From: Candidatus Lernaella stagnicola
Lineage (GTDB): Bacteria > Lernaellota > Lernaellaia > Lernaellales > Lernaellaceae
Length of the DNA: 64,000 bases
Assembly: GCA_030765525.1 (NCBI GenBank)
Contig: JAVCCK010000038.1
Span: 186,001 to 250,000 of the forward strand
Direction of reading: 5' to 3'
Shown here: positions 35,652 to 44,512 of the stretch, in pieces
Layout of the letters: each line of letters begins with the position of its first letter
How positions within the stretch are numbered: the stretch's first letter is position 1
The notes under the pieces: model-generated
What the model saw: only the letters and a program-made list of their open reading frames with translations
Databases searched by the model: none
What the model was told of the DNA's origin: nothing
Translations under genes and position numbers: made by a program

Positions 35652-38033
35652 ATGAGAAAAGGTGTCGCGTTCGTAATCATCCTTGTGTTGCTGGCCGGAG
35701 CCGTGCTGGCCGGCTATTGGAATGCGCCGCAGGGCGATTTCATCTGGGACGACATCAACCTCATCGTCTTCGACTATCAAATCAAAAGCTGGAACTTCAT
35801 GTCGCGGATCTTCACCCGCGACTTCTTTGGTTTTTCCGACGATAACCGCAAGTATGGTTACTATCGACCACTGGTGACGATTACCTACGCGCTGGACTGG
35901 AAGCTGTGGCGGAACAATCCGGCCGGCTATCACTGGACCAACCTACTACTCCATTTCGTCGCTACGGTGCTGGTTTTCTTAGTGTTTTTCCGATTGGCGG
36001 GCCGCACCTTCGTGGTACCCCTGCTGGCGGGCTTGGCGTTTGCGGTACACCCGATACACACCGAGTCGGTCACGTGGATTTCCGGACGCACGGACGTAGT
36101 GTGCGCGCTATTCTATTTTGCGGGCTTGCTCTGTTTTATGATTCACGCCGAGCGGATCGCCGCCCGGCGGAAGCTCAACCCGCCACCGGGCACGACGGCG
36201 GGCGCCGCGGAGCGCGACCCGTGGCTGATGCTCGCGCTTTCCATTTTGTTGTTCATGGCGGCGGTTCTGTCGAAAGAAATGGCTTTGTCGTTACCGATCG
36301 TTACGACGGTGTTTCTGCTCATCTTTGTGACGGGACTCAAAGACCTCAAACGCTTGGTGTGGTTTATTCCGGCGCTGGCCGCGCAGGCAATGGCCGTGGG
36401 CGGCTACTTCCTATACCGCTACATCAAGGTCGGTTACAGCCAACAAGCTAAAGATCCCTTTGACACGATCACGACCATTCTCAGTTTCATCAAGACCATC
36501 GGCTACTATTCGGCGAAGATTTTCGTACCGGTACACCTGTCGGCCTATATCCAGAATCCGCTGGTCGAATCCGTGCTGGAAGGGCCGTTCCTGGCGGGCT
36601 TTGTTTTCGTCGCGGCCCTCGTAGCGCTCACCGTCTTTACGTGGCGGCGCGATAAAATCATCTCGTTTTCGATTCTCTTTTATCTTGCTTCGCTGCTGCC
36701 GCTCTCTAATTTCATTCGCATTAGCGGCCCCAAAGACATGGGATTCATGACCGCCGAGCGCTTTCTTTACATCCCCAGCGCACCCTTCCTACTGCTGATC
36801 GCCGTCGTCGCCGGGCGCCTTTTGCAGCGCCTGAGCGGTTGGCTGGCCGACCGGCAATGGGGGGGCGTGGGGCTGCGGCATCGTCTCGTCGCGGCGCTTT
36901 TGGTGGTGATGATGCTCGCCTCGCTCACGGCGCTGACCGTGCGGCGCAACATGGATTGGTACGACAACGAGACGCTCTTTACGAAGATGATCGAGGACGC
37001 GCCCAACGCCACGTTGCTCTACGTCGTGTTGGGCAACATCTACCGGATGGCGAAAAAGTACGACAGGGCCGAAGCGGTACTCAACAAGGCGCTGGAATAC
37101 ATTGCGCCGCGAGATCGCGAAGAGCCGACCTGGATCTACAACGACCTGGCCGGCATCTACGCCGAGCAGCATCGTTTCGACGAAGCGCTGCAGTTGATGA
37201 AATTCGCCAGCCGCACCCGCATGCACAATAGCGCTGTGCTCTACAACTACGGCGAAATCTACCGCGCCATGGGCGACTGCCGCACAGCCATCGAATACTA
37301 CCAGCGCAGCCTGGTGATTCATCGCGACAACCGGCCCGCCTTCATTAAGATGGGCCTGTGTTTCCAACAGCAACAGCGATGGGAGCTGTCCAACAAATCG
37401 TACCTGGCGGCCCTCGAACTGACACCGAACAGCGCGAACCTTCTTAACCAGGTCGGCTACAATTACCTGCGCATGCGCAATCTACCCAAAGCCGAATACT
37501 ACCTGGCCGACGCGCTTCAGCAAAAAAGCAACCATCGCCGCGCGGTCGTCAACTACGCGTTGCTGCGTTTCGAACAAGAGAAAACCGCCGAAGCCGTCGA
37601 TGTGTTGCAGCAACACTTGGAGAAAAAACCCCGCGACGCCGACGCCCACGCGATGCTCGGCACGATCCTCTCGCGCATGGGTCGGCTGCGCGAGGCGGGC
37701 CCGCACATCAAAGAAGCGCTCGCGATCAATCCCAAACACGTTCAAGCCCGCTTGACCCTCGCCACACTTAACCTGGAAAAATTCCCGGACAAAACACGCG
37801 GCATTCTCCATGCGATTTTGCAGGACGTGCCCGGCCACGTGGAATCGACCTATGCCATCGGTCGTAGCTACGAGCTGGAAGGCAAGCGGGAAGAAGCGAT
37901 CCACTGGTTCAAGAAGACCCTGGAACTCAATCCCGGTCATCCCGAGGCGCAAATGCGTTTACGCGAACTGGCTGCCCTGCCGGCGACTGGTTCGGAAGAC
38001 AAAACGGGTGACGTGACGGCCGATGAAGAGTGA
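35652..38033 (+). CDS. TMTC-like multi-pass membrane protein with C-terminal TPR repeats
   Basis: 793 residues. The N-terminal ~440 residues hold about ten membrane helices in GT-C glycosyltransferase arrangement. The first periplasmic loop has the acidic pair in FIWDDINLI (Asp33/Asp34), and HPIHTESVTWISGRTDVV is the signature of the TMTC/DUF1736 proteins. Residues ~470-780 form a run of TPR repeats (NDLAGIYAEQHRFDEALQLM; NYGEIYRAMGDCRTAIEYY). Animal TMTC1-4 are O-mannosyltransferases acting on cadherin beta-sandwich domains; the bacterial members are uncharacterised. GAGAGG lies before the ATG. It directly precedes the array of five exported beta-rich paralogues, and a second TMTC-like gene follows the array. 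Confidence 0.85.
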   Translation: MRKGVAFVIILVLLAGAVLAGYWNAPQGDFIWDDINLIVFDYQIKSWNFMSRIFTRDFFGFSDDNRKYGYYRPLVTITYALDWKLWRNNPAGYHWTNLLLHFVATVLVFLVFFRLAGRTFVVPLLAGLAFAVHPIHTESVTWISGRTDVVCALFYFAGLLCFMIHAERIAARRKLNPPPGTTAGAAERDPWLMLALSILLFMAAVLSKEMALSLPIVTTVFLLIFVTGLKDLKRLVWFIPALAAQAMAVGGYFLYRYIKVGYSQQAKDPFDTITTILSFIKTIGYYSAKIFVPVHLSAYIQNPLVESVLEGPFLAGFVFVAALVALTVFTWRRDKIISFSILFYLASLLPLSNFIRISGPKDMGFMTAERFLYIPSAPFLLLIAVVAGRLLQRLSGWLADRQWGGVGLRHRLVAALLVVMMLASLTALTVRRNMDWYDNETLFTKMIEDAPNATLLYVVLGNIYRMAKKYDRAEAVLNKALEYIAPRDREEPTWIYNDLAGIYAEQHRFDEALQLMKFASRTRMHNSAVLYNYGEIYRAMGDCRTAIEYYQRSLVIHRDNRPAFIKMGLCFQQQQRWELSNKSYLAALELTPNSANLLNQVGYNYLRMRNLPKAEYYLADALQQKSNHRRAVVNYALLRFEQEKTAEAVDVLQQHLEKKPRDADAHAMLGTILSRMGRLREAGPHIKEALAINPKHVQARLTLATLNLEKFPDKTRGILHAILQDVPGHVESTYAIGRSYELEGKREEAIHWFKKTLELNPGHPEAQMRLRELAALPATGSEDKTGDVTADEE

Positions 38034-38332
38034 GCCCCTCTCAAGATAACCAATCTCAAAAAAGCCCTTATCGGCCAGAACCGCTCAATTTTGCTTGATA
38101 AAATTTCCTGTTGCAATTCCGAGATTAATTGGCTTTAATACGTTTAAGCGGTATCCGACTTATGCCAAATGCGCGTAGGTCGTATGTGAATAGTTTCGCA
38201 GGCTGAAAGAAGTATTTGAAAAGGGAGGTGATGTTTCTAGCCTCGATTCGAAAATTCGACGCACCGTTTTATGCAATTTATTTCTGAGGAAGTTTAGAAA
38301 GAATAAGCGGTGCGGAGGAAAGGAGGGATAAC
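38034..38332 (+). promoter_or_regulatory. AT-rich leader region with candidate promoter (38111-38139)
   Basis: No gene of ordinary size lies in this 299-base stretch, which is visibly more AT-rich than its surroundings. TTGCAA at 38111-38116 and TTTAAT at 38134-38139 are 17 bases apart and would start a leader of about 190 bases before the GTG at 38333. Inside the leader, AAGGGAGGTG at 38221-38230 is followed at once by ATG 38231 and an 18-codon frame ending at 38287. The spacing is too short for efficient initiation, so I list it only as a possible leader peptide or an element pairing with the ribosome. Confidence 0.4.
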
Positions 38333-38965
38333 GTGTCCAAGAAATTCCTTTTTATGGCTCTGACCATGGCGCTTGTTTTTGCTCTGTCAGGTTTTGCCTT
38401 TGCGCAAGACGACGACACGGCAGGCGATGACGACACTACAGAGGGCGATCCGTTTTCATTGACCGGTACGGCCAACGGGGAATATCCCGTAGTGCTGGCT
38501 TCGGAAACTGAATACGAATTCGCTTTTGAAGTGTTCAACGAAGGCGGCGGCGAAGTCGCGATTAAAAACGTGGCAATCACGCTGCCGACCACCAGCTATG
38601 CTATCGGCGCCTACGAAGAGACGTTCGACGGTGTGCACGACGGCTACTTCTGGCAAGCAGCCTTCGATGAAGACACCGCGACGATTTCGTGGGAAGCTTT
38701 CGGTGCGACTTCCTCGGTTGAAATGGGCGATATCCAAGAAGGCGACATGCTCACCTTCTCGTTCTTCGCTACGACCGATACGGAGCCCAACGACGGCTTT
38801 AGCTGGGTGTTGACCGGTGATGACGCCGGCGCCACAGTTGTCAACGGCATTTGGTTCTTCGGCGAAGTCGCCGACGACGACGACACCGGTCCTGAACCGG
38901 GCGACGACGACACAGATGACGGCGACGACGATGACGACGACGATTCCGGTGGCTGCGGCTGCTAG
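38333..38965 (+). CDS. exported beta-rich protein with acidic linker and GCGC C-terminus, paralogue 1 of 5
   Basis: 210 residues. Starts at GTG 38333 with AAGGAGGG upstream. Signal peptide FLFMALTMALVFALSGFAFA, cleaved before QDDD. The mature protein opens with a short DDDT stretch, unlike the other four. Next comes a ~130-residue beta-rich domain with family motifs ANGEYPVVLASETEYEFAF, ITLPTTSY, GDIQEGDMLTFSFFATTD and GVWFFG-like GIWFFG. It ends in an Asp-rich linker (DDDTDDGDDDDDDDSG) and a terminal GCGC. No membrane helix or basic tail follows the cysteines. Not a family I can name; the beta domain resembles cohesin- or CARDB-like sandwiches in rhythm only. An intrinsic terminator follows at 38998. 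Confidence 0.85.
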   Translation: MSKKFLFMALTMALVFALSGFAFAQDDDTAGDDDTTEGDPFSLTGTANGEYPVVLASETEYEFAFEVFNEGGGEVAIKNVAITLPTTSYAIGAYEETFDGVHDGYFWQAAFDEDTATISWEAFGATSSVEMGDIQEGDMLTFSFFATTDTEPNDGFSWVLTGDDAGATVVNGIWFFGEVADDDDTGPEPGDDDTDDGDDDDDDDSGGCGC

Positions 38966-38997
38966 TTACTGCTAGCTAACAAGCCAAAAATTAAAAA

Positions 38998-39027
38998 CCC
39001 CGCGGGCGAAAGTCCGCGGGGTTTTTT
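38998..39027 (+). terminator. intrinsic terminator after paralogue 1
   Basis: CCCCGCGG (38998-39005) pairs perfectly with CCGCGGGG (39014-39021) around a GAAA-type loop, followed by six T residues (39022-39027). Confidence 0.95.
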
Positions 39028-39134
39028 CGCTTGGCCGCACCCCGACACTCGTGATAAGCTAGCGCTTACTGCAACATGGATTTCGCGTTTTTGGTGGTTT
39101 TAATAGTTAGTTAACGTCAATGGAGGGACGGACC

Positions 39135-39800
39135 ATGGACAACCGGTTTTTCCTCGCCGTGTTTGTTCTGTTTTTCGCGGCTTCGCTCGTCGTAGTACTT
39201 CCCGCATTTGCCAACCCCTTGCCGGCGGACGTTTTCAACGTCGTGGGCGGCAGCGCCAACGGCCAGTTTCCGGTGGCTTTGCAGCCCGGCACGGAATACG
39301 AGTTCGCCTTCGATGTGTTCAACGAAAGCGGCGATTCGGTGTCGATCATCGACGTGATGATCACATTGCCCACGACCTCCTATGAGGTCGGCGCGTACAA
39401 CGACATCACCAGCGGCTTGCACAACAATTTCTACTGGGAAGCTTGGTACGACGCGGACACGGCAACGATGTCGTGGCACTCGTTCAACGCGGTTTCCTCG
39501 GCCGAAATGGGTGACTTGCAGGAAGGCGACGTGTTCACGTTCTCCTTCTACGCCGTCACCGATGAAGCCGGAACCGACGGATTCTCCTGGCTGCTGCTGG
39601 GAGACGACAACGGCGCTACGCAAACGGCCGGCGTCTTTGTCTTCGGCGGGGTCATCGACGACGACGACGACGACGACACTTTCGGCGACGACGACTCGGA
39701 CCCCGACACCATGCCGCCGCTGCCAACCGATGACGACGACGACACGTCCGGCGATGACGAGGGTGACGATGACGATTCCGACGGCGGCTGCGGCTGCTGA
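39135..39800 (+). CDS. exported beta-rich protein with acidic linker and GCGC C-terminus, paralogue 2 of 5
   Basis: 221 residues. The ATG at 39135 is preferred to one at 39120 because the GGAGGG ribosome-binding site lies between them. Signal peptide FFLAVFVLFFAASLVVVLPA, cleaved near FANP. The beta domain keeps the family motifs (SANGQFPVALQPGTEYEFAF, ITLPTTSYEVGAYND, GDLQEGDVFTFSFYAVTD, DGFSWLLLGDDNGATQ). The tail is DDDDDDTFGDDDSD, then DDDDDTSGDDEGDDDDSDG, ending GCGC. The next gene has its own promoter candidate, but no clear terminator separates them. Confidence 0.85.
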   Translation: MDNRFFLAVFVLFFAASLVVVLPAFANPLPADVFNVVGGSANGQFPVALQPGTEYEFAFDVFNESGDSVSIIDVMITLPTTSYEVGAYNDITSGLHNNFYWEAWYDADTATMSWHSFNAVSSAEMGDLQEGDVFTFSFYAVTDEAGTDGFSWLLLGDDNGATQTAGVFVFGGVIDDDDDDDTFGDDDSDPDTMPPLPTDDDDDTSGDDEGDDDDSDGGCGC

Positions 39801-39810
39801 CACGGCACTT

Positions 39811-39838
39811 TTGCGTCACGTCAAAGGAATGCTATACT
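39811..39838 (+). promoter_or_regulatory. promoter of paralogue 3
   Basis: TTGCGT at 39811-39816 and TATACT at 39833-39838, spacing 16 bases, lie in the gap between paralogues 2 and 3. This would give a leader of about 75 bases before the ATG at 39921. Confidence 0.5.
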
Positions 39839-39920
39839 CTGCACCTCGTTTCACCCACTGGGGTGTGGTGTAGTTTTACAGAAACCGCGTGCAACGGAAA
39901 ATCAACGGCGGGAGGATAAG

Positions 39921-40571
39921 ATGCGAAACGTAACGATTACCGCGATGACATTGCTGCTGGTGTGCCTCGCAGCAACGGCCTGGGCGCAATCAGACCCCTT
40001 CGACTTGACCGGCACCGCCAACGACGATTATCCGATCGCCCTGGCGCCCTCGACGCAATATGAATTCGCCTTCGACGTGTTCAACGAATCCGGCGGCGGC
40101 GTGGCGATCAAAGGCGTGGCGATCTCCCTACCCACCATGGATTACGAAATGGTCGGGTACAACGATTACATGGAAGGCGTTCACCCCAACTTCTACTGGG
40201 AAACCGAATACAACGAGAGTACCGCGACGATTTCCTGGCAATCCTTCGGCCCGACCTCTTCGGTGGAGACGGGGGATATCGCCGAGGGAGACATGCTGAC
40301 GTTCTCCTTTTTCGCCGTGACCGACAACGAGGCGACCGACGGCTTTAGCTGGATGCTCGGCGGTGACGACAACGGTTTGACCTTCGTGGCCGGCGTCTGG
40401 TTCTTCGGCGGCGGCAATGACGACGACGATACGGCCGGCGACGACGATACGGCCGGCGACGACGATACCGCGGGCGGCGACGATGACGACGTTCCGCTGC
40501 CCCCGACGGACGATGACGATGAGGGCATCCGCGGTGTTGAGGAAGGTGACGACGGCGGCTGCGGCTGCTGA
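39921..40571 (+). CDS. exported beta-rich protein with acidic linker and GCGC C-terminus, paralogue 3 of 5
   Basis: 216 residues, ATG 39921 after GGGAGG. Signal peptide VTITAMTLLLVCLAATAWA, cleaved before QSDP. The beta domain carries TANDDYPIALAPSTQYEFAF, ISLPTMDYEMVGYND, GDIAEGDMLTFSFFAVTD and DGFSWMLGGDDNGLT. The linker has DDDTAGDDDTAGDDDTAGG units, then a stretch PLPPTDDDDEGIRGVEEGDD that is less acidic than in the others, and the terminal GGCGC. It shares the AxTEYEFAFDVFNE core with its neighbours, so recent tandem duplication is likely. Terminator at 40602. Confidence 0.85.
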   Translation: MRNVTITAMTLLLVCLAATAWAQSDPFDLTGTANDDYPIALAPSTQYEFAFDVFNESGGGVAIKGVAISLPTMDYEMVGYNDYMEGVHPNFYWETEYNESTATISWQSFGPTSSVETGDIAEGDMLTFSFFAVTDNEATDGFSWMLGGDDNGLTFVAGVWFFGGGNDDDDTAGDDDTAGDDDTAGGDDDDVPLPPTDDDDEGIRGVEEGDDGGCGC

Positions 40572-40601
40572 TTCCCAGTCTCGACGAAAGTCGAAAACAA
40601 G

Positions 40602-40633
40602 CGCCTCGCGGCCGGTGGTTGCGGGGCGTTTTT
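40602..40633 (+). terminator. intrinsic terminator after paralogue 3
   Basis: CGCCTCGC (40602-40609) pairs with GCGGGGCG (40621-40628) with one wobble pair; five T residues follow (40629-40633). Confidence 0.85.
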
Positions 40634-40797
40634 CTATTTTCGACGCGCCTCGTATTGACATCTCATCTCATTTTCAACAGGTGCCATTTCCTGCTTTTCT
40701 TCCGCTTACATTTGTCCTACACTGCGCTGGATCTTCGGATCTTTTATGAGTGGATTATACGAAGGATCTTCGCTTCGAGAATTTGGAGGAGGTTTCG

Positions 40798-41352
40798 ATG
40801 TCTAAGCGATTTGCGATGGCTTGTGTGATCATGGTTCTGGCGTTTGCCGGCACGGCCGTGGCGCAAGATGCGTTTCATTTGGAAGGCGCGGCGAACGGGC
40901 AGTTTCCGGTTACGCTGGCGCCGCAGACGGAATACGAATTTGCGTTCGACGTCTTCAATGATGGCGGCGGCGACGTAGCAATCAAGTCCGTGTCGATTAC
41001 GCTGCCGACGACGGCCTATGTAATTGGTGAGTACACGGAGACCTTCCCCGGCGTCAACGACAGCTTTGAGTGGGAAGCGGATTTCGACGAAGATACCGGC
41101 ACGATGATGTGGGAAGCTTTCGGTCCGGCATCCTCGGCGGAGATGGGCGACATTGCTGAAGGCGACATGCTGACCTTCAGCTTCTACGCCACGACCGACG
41201 AATCCGGCTCCGACGGTTTCAGTTGGGTGTTAGCCGGCGACGACAACGGCGCGACGCAGTCCGCGGGCGTGTTCTTTTTCAGCGGCGAAGACGGTGAAAT
41301 TGACGACGACGATGACGATGACGACGACGATGACGATGGGTGTGGCTGCTAA
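40798..41352 (+). CDS. exported beta-rich protein with acidic linker and GCGC C-terminus, paralogue 4 of 5
   Basis: 184 residues, the shortest of the five. ATG 40798 follows GGAGGAGG; an in-frame ATG at 40750 has no ribosome-binding site. Signal peptide RFAMACVIMVLAFAGTAVA, cleaved before QDAF. The beta domain has AANGQFPVTLAPQTEYEFAF, ITLPTTAYVIGEYTE, GDIAEGDMLTFSFYATTDE and DGFSWVLAGDDNGATQ. The tail is a single unbroken run of Asp ending GCGC, without the Thr-containing repeats seen in the others. Terminator at 41378. Confidence 0.85.
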   Translation: MSKRFAMACVIMVLAFAGTAVAQDAFHLEGAANGQFPVTLAPQTEYEFAFDVFNDGGGDVAIKSVSITLPTTAYVIGEYTETFPGVNDSFEWEADFDEDTGTMMWEAFGPASSAEMGDIAEGDMLTFSFYATTDESGSDGFSWVLAGDDNGATQSAGVFFFSGEDGEIDDDDDDDDDDDDGCGC

Positions 41353-41377
41353 TCTGTCGTAAATATTGGCTTTTTAG

Positions 41378-41405
41378 ACCCGCAGGCGTTTTGCCTGCGG
41401 GTTTT
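41378..41405 (+). terminator. intrinsic terminator after paralogue 4
   Basis: ACCCGCAGGC (41378-41387) pairs perfectly with GCCTGCGGGT (41393-41402) around a five-base T-rich loop, and a short T tract follows. Confidence 0.93.
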
Positions 41406-41414
41406 CATTTTTGA

Positions 41415-41443
41415 TTGCCAACTAAGATATTCCATGGTATGTA
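41415..41443 (+). promoter_or_regulatory. candidate promoter of paralogue 5
   Basis: TTGCCA at 41415-41420 and TATGTA at 41438-41443 are 17 bases apart, immediately after the preceding terminator and about 80 bases before the ATG at 41524. Confidence 0.4.
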
Positions 41444-41523
41444 CGTGTAGCCAGCGAAGTGTATCCGCTGGAATAAACATTGGGTTTTCGCACCTGAACA
41501 ACTCGGTAAAGGGAGGTGACTTA

Positions 41524-42129
41524 ATGAGTCGCAAATTGGTGCTTATTTTGGTTGCGTTTGTATTTGTGCTTAGCGCTTCGTTTGCGTGGGCACAGGAGGA
41601 CGACGTATTTGGTCTGACCGGTACGGCCAACGGTGAATTTCCAGCCACCCTGGCTCCGGATACCGAATACTCGTTCGCCTTTGATGTTTTCAACAGTGGC
41701 GGCGGTGATGAGGCGATCAAAGAGGTCGCGATCACGCTCCCGAGCATGGCCTACGCGATTGGCGAATACCTGGATGAAATTCCGGGTGTCAATACGCCGG
41801 AGTACGTCTGGCAAGCCAATTTCGACGAGGAAACCTCGACGATGTACTGGCTGGCCACGGGTGCCACCAGCAGCGCTACCACCGGTGATATCGGTGAAGG
41901 CGACATGCTGACCTTCTCGTTCTACGCTACGACGGATGCTGACGCGACGGATGGCTTCACGTACAAATTGTATGGTGATGCCGCTAAAACCGTCGTGGAA
42001 GGTATTTGGTTCTTCGGTGAAACCGGCGACGACGATGCAGTCGACGACGATGCCGCTGACGACGATGATACCGCTGATGTCGATGACGACGAAGACGATG
42101 ATGATGACGACGGTGGCTGTGGTTGCTAA
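41524..42129 (+). CDS. exported beta-rich protein with acidic linker and GCGC C-terminus, paralogue 5 of 5
   Basis: 201 residues. ATG 41524 is preceded by AAAGGGAGGTGA, an extended anti-rRNA match; an earlier in-frame ATG at 41434 lacks one. Signal peptide LVLILVAFVFVLSASFAWA, cleaved before QEDD. The beta domain has TANGEFPATLAPDTEYSFAF, ITLPSMAYAIGEYLDE, GDIGEGDMLTFSFYATTD and GIWFFGETG. It departs from the others at DGFTYKLYGDAAKT, where most have DGFSWxLxGDDxGAT. Tail: DDDAVDDDAADDDDTADVDD and more Asp, ending GGCGC. Terminator at 42159. Confidence 0.85.
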   Translation: MSRKLVLILVAFVFVLSASFAWAQEDDVFGLTGTANGEFPATLAPDTEYSFAFDVFNSGGGDEAIKEVAITLPSMAYAIGEYLDEIPGVNTPEYVWQANFDEETSTMYWLATGATSSATTGDIGEGDMLTFSFYATTDADATDGFTYKLYGDAAKTVVEGIWFFGETGDDDAVDDDAADDDDTADVDDDEDDDDDDGGCGC

Positions 42130-42158
42130 AACCTAGCTAAGCAAATATCGTTATCGAA

Positions 42159-42186
42159 AGGGTGGGCTTCGGTCCGCCCTTTTTTC
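42159..42186 (+). terminator. intrinsic terminator after paralogue 5
   Basis: AGGGTGGGC (42159-42167) pairs with GTCCGCCCT (42172-42180), two wobbles, TTCG tetraloop, followed by TTTTTC. Confidence 0.9.
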
Positions 42187-42188
42187 AT

Positions 42189-43874
42189 TTAACGATTCCC
42201 GGCGCAACGCTCGCGAAGTTGCATGGCGCCCGGATATTCGGCCGGTCGTGGTAAAATGTTGAGGATCGTCTCTAAGTGCGGCCGCGCCGGCTCACATTGA
42301 CCGGCTACGACGTACAAATACGCAAGCACGTAATGCGCCTGCGTTTCGCCCGCATCGCACGCTATGGCCTGCTCGGCCGTCTGACCGGCTTTACTAAAAT
42401 CGCCCACCATGACATAACCCTGCGCCAACGCGCTGTAGGCGGGACAGAAAGTATCGTCGGCTGCCACCGCCCGCTGCAGAAAATCAACGCCGCGCGAACG
42501 CGCGTCCTGCCGCATGGCCGCCTCACCCAATTGCATCAGGGGCTCGGCGCGATCGCGCCTCAACGTGTGGGCCCGCAATGCGTATTGCTCGGCCTCCGCG
42601 AAGTGATTTGCTCGCAGAGTGTGATACCCCGCGTTGAGGTTGGCTAGAAAGCTACTCGACTCCCGCTGGGCGGCCTGCGTCCAGAGAGTCAACGGATCCC
42701 CCCACACGCGGTCACGCTGCACCGTCGCCGCGCCGTACACAACAAACAAAACCGCCAATGCCGCCGCGACGATCTTCGGCCTTCGCGCCAGACGCTCGGT
42801 CAGCCACCCCACCGACAACGCGAACCCGCCCAGCGCGGCGTAGAGGTAACGCTCGGCCATCAAGGTGTCGCCGGGCAGCAGGTTGCTGAAGGGAGCCAAT
42901 CCAAGAAACAGCCAGCCGATCGCGAGGGTCACCGCGGGTTGCCGTCGACGCAGCGCGATCAGTAAAACGGCCAAACCGACAATGCCCGCCAAGCCGAGTA
43001 TCACCGGCCAAGCGAAGCCCTCGTAAATGTGCGGCCCGTACGCGGGGCTCAAGCCGACCGGCCACAAGAGCAGCCCCACGTAGCGCCAGAAGATCACCGC
43101 CATCGTGCAGATCGACGCGAAAAGGCCGCCCGCCGCGTACTCGACCGTACGCCCCACGCCGCCGAGCACCAGCGCCCGCGTGCCCAGGTACGCCAACCCC
43201 GTCGCCGCCCATACCGCCAACAAACCGATGCGCCGCCGACGCTCGCCTTCGATCACGAAAAATGCGCCGGCCAGCATCGGCCACACCATCAAGGCTTCCT
43301 CACTGGCCAAACACGCCAGCGCGAACAGCACGGCCGCCAACCACATCCGGCCCGCCGAGCCGCGCCGGTCGTACCACAGAGCCGCGGCCAGCGCGCCATA
43401 GCCGAGCATCAAACCCACCAGATCGAAGCTGCCGGTGATGTTCGCTACCCGGTCGGCGTGAACCGGGTGCAGCGCGAACACAAGCCCGGCCACAAGTGCC
43501 GTCGTCGCGCGTCGGCGAAGCAACCAAACGATGAGAAACACGAGCGCCGCAAGCGTGGCGTGAAAGAAAATGCCGGCGAAATGATACGGCAGGGATCGCT
43601 CCACGCCGAACAGCTTTACGAAAACGGCCAACACCACCGACCGCAGCGGGCGATACAGACGCGCCTGGTCGCGGCCGAATTCGGCCAGGGCGCCCGAGAA
43701 GCTGCGCAGGTGCGGATCCGTCTGGATGAAGATGCGGTCGTCGAAGGCGAACGAGTTGCCGATTTTGGGCAGGTACACCACGGCGGCCACCAGCCACACG
43801 ACAAGCGCCGCGGCCCACAGTCGCCGCGACAGGGGCCACGCACCAAGGCCGGAGGTGTTGGTTTCCTGGTTCAT
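42189..43874 (-). CDS. TMTC-like multi-pass membrane protein with short TPR region
   Basis: 561 residues. About ten membrane helices (~20-400) in GT-C style with the acidic pair in SFAFDDRIFI in the first outer loop and HPVHADRVANITGSFDLVG, the same signature seen in the gene at 35652. The C-terminal ~130 residues contain a few TPR-like repeats (NLNAGYHTLRANHFAEAEQY; YSALAQGYVMVGDFSKAGQ), fewer than in its partner. Start ATG 43874. It points towards the array of five paralogues and closes it on the right. Candidate O-mannosyl- or other polyprenol-sugar transferase; no biochemical assignment is possible by eye. Confidence 0.8.
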   Translation of the reverse strand: MNQETNTSGLGAWPLSRRLWAAALVVWLVAAVVYLPKIGNSFAFDDRIFIQTDPHLRSFSGALAEFGRDQARLYRPLRSVVLAVFVKLFGVERSLPYHFAGIFFHATLAALVFLIVWLLRRRATTALVAGLVFALHPVHADRVANITGSFDLVGLMLGYGALAAALWYDRRGSAGRMWLAAVLFALACLASEEALMVWPMLAGAFFVIEGERRRRIGLLAVWAATGLAYLGTRALVLGGVGRTVEYAAGGLFASICTMAVIFWRYVGLLLWPVGLSPAYGPHIYEGFAWPVILGLAGIVGLAVLLIALRRRQPAVTLAIGWLFLGLAPFSNLLPGDTLMAERYLYAALGGFALSVGWLTERLARRPKIVAAALAVLFVVYGAATVQRDRVWGDPLTLWTQAAQRESSSFLANLNAGYHTLRANHFAEAEQYALRAHTLRRDRAEPLMQLGEAAMRQDARSRGVDFLQRAVAADDTFCPAYSALAQGYVMVGDFSKAGQTAEQAIACDAGETQAHYVLAYLYVVAGQCEPARPHLETILNILPRPAEYPGAMQLRERCAGNR

Positions 43875-43930
43875 GAGTAGGCCGTAGTGTGGCTTAGATC
43901 AGGTGGCGTTGGCAAGTTCGGGAAACGGGA

Positions 43931-44512
<582 letters not shown>

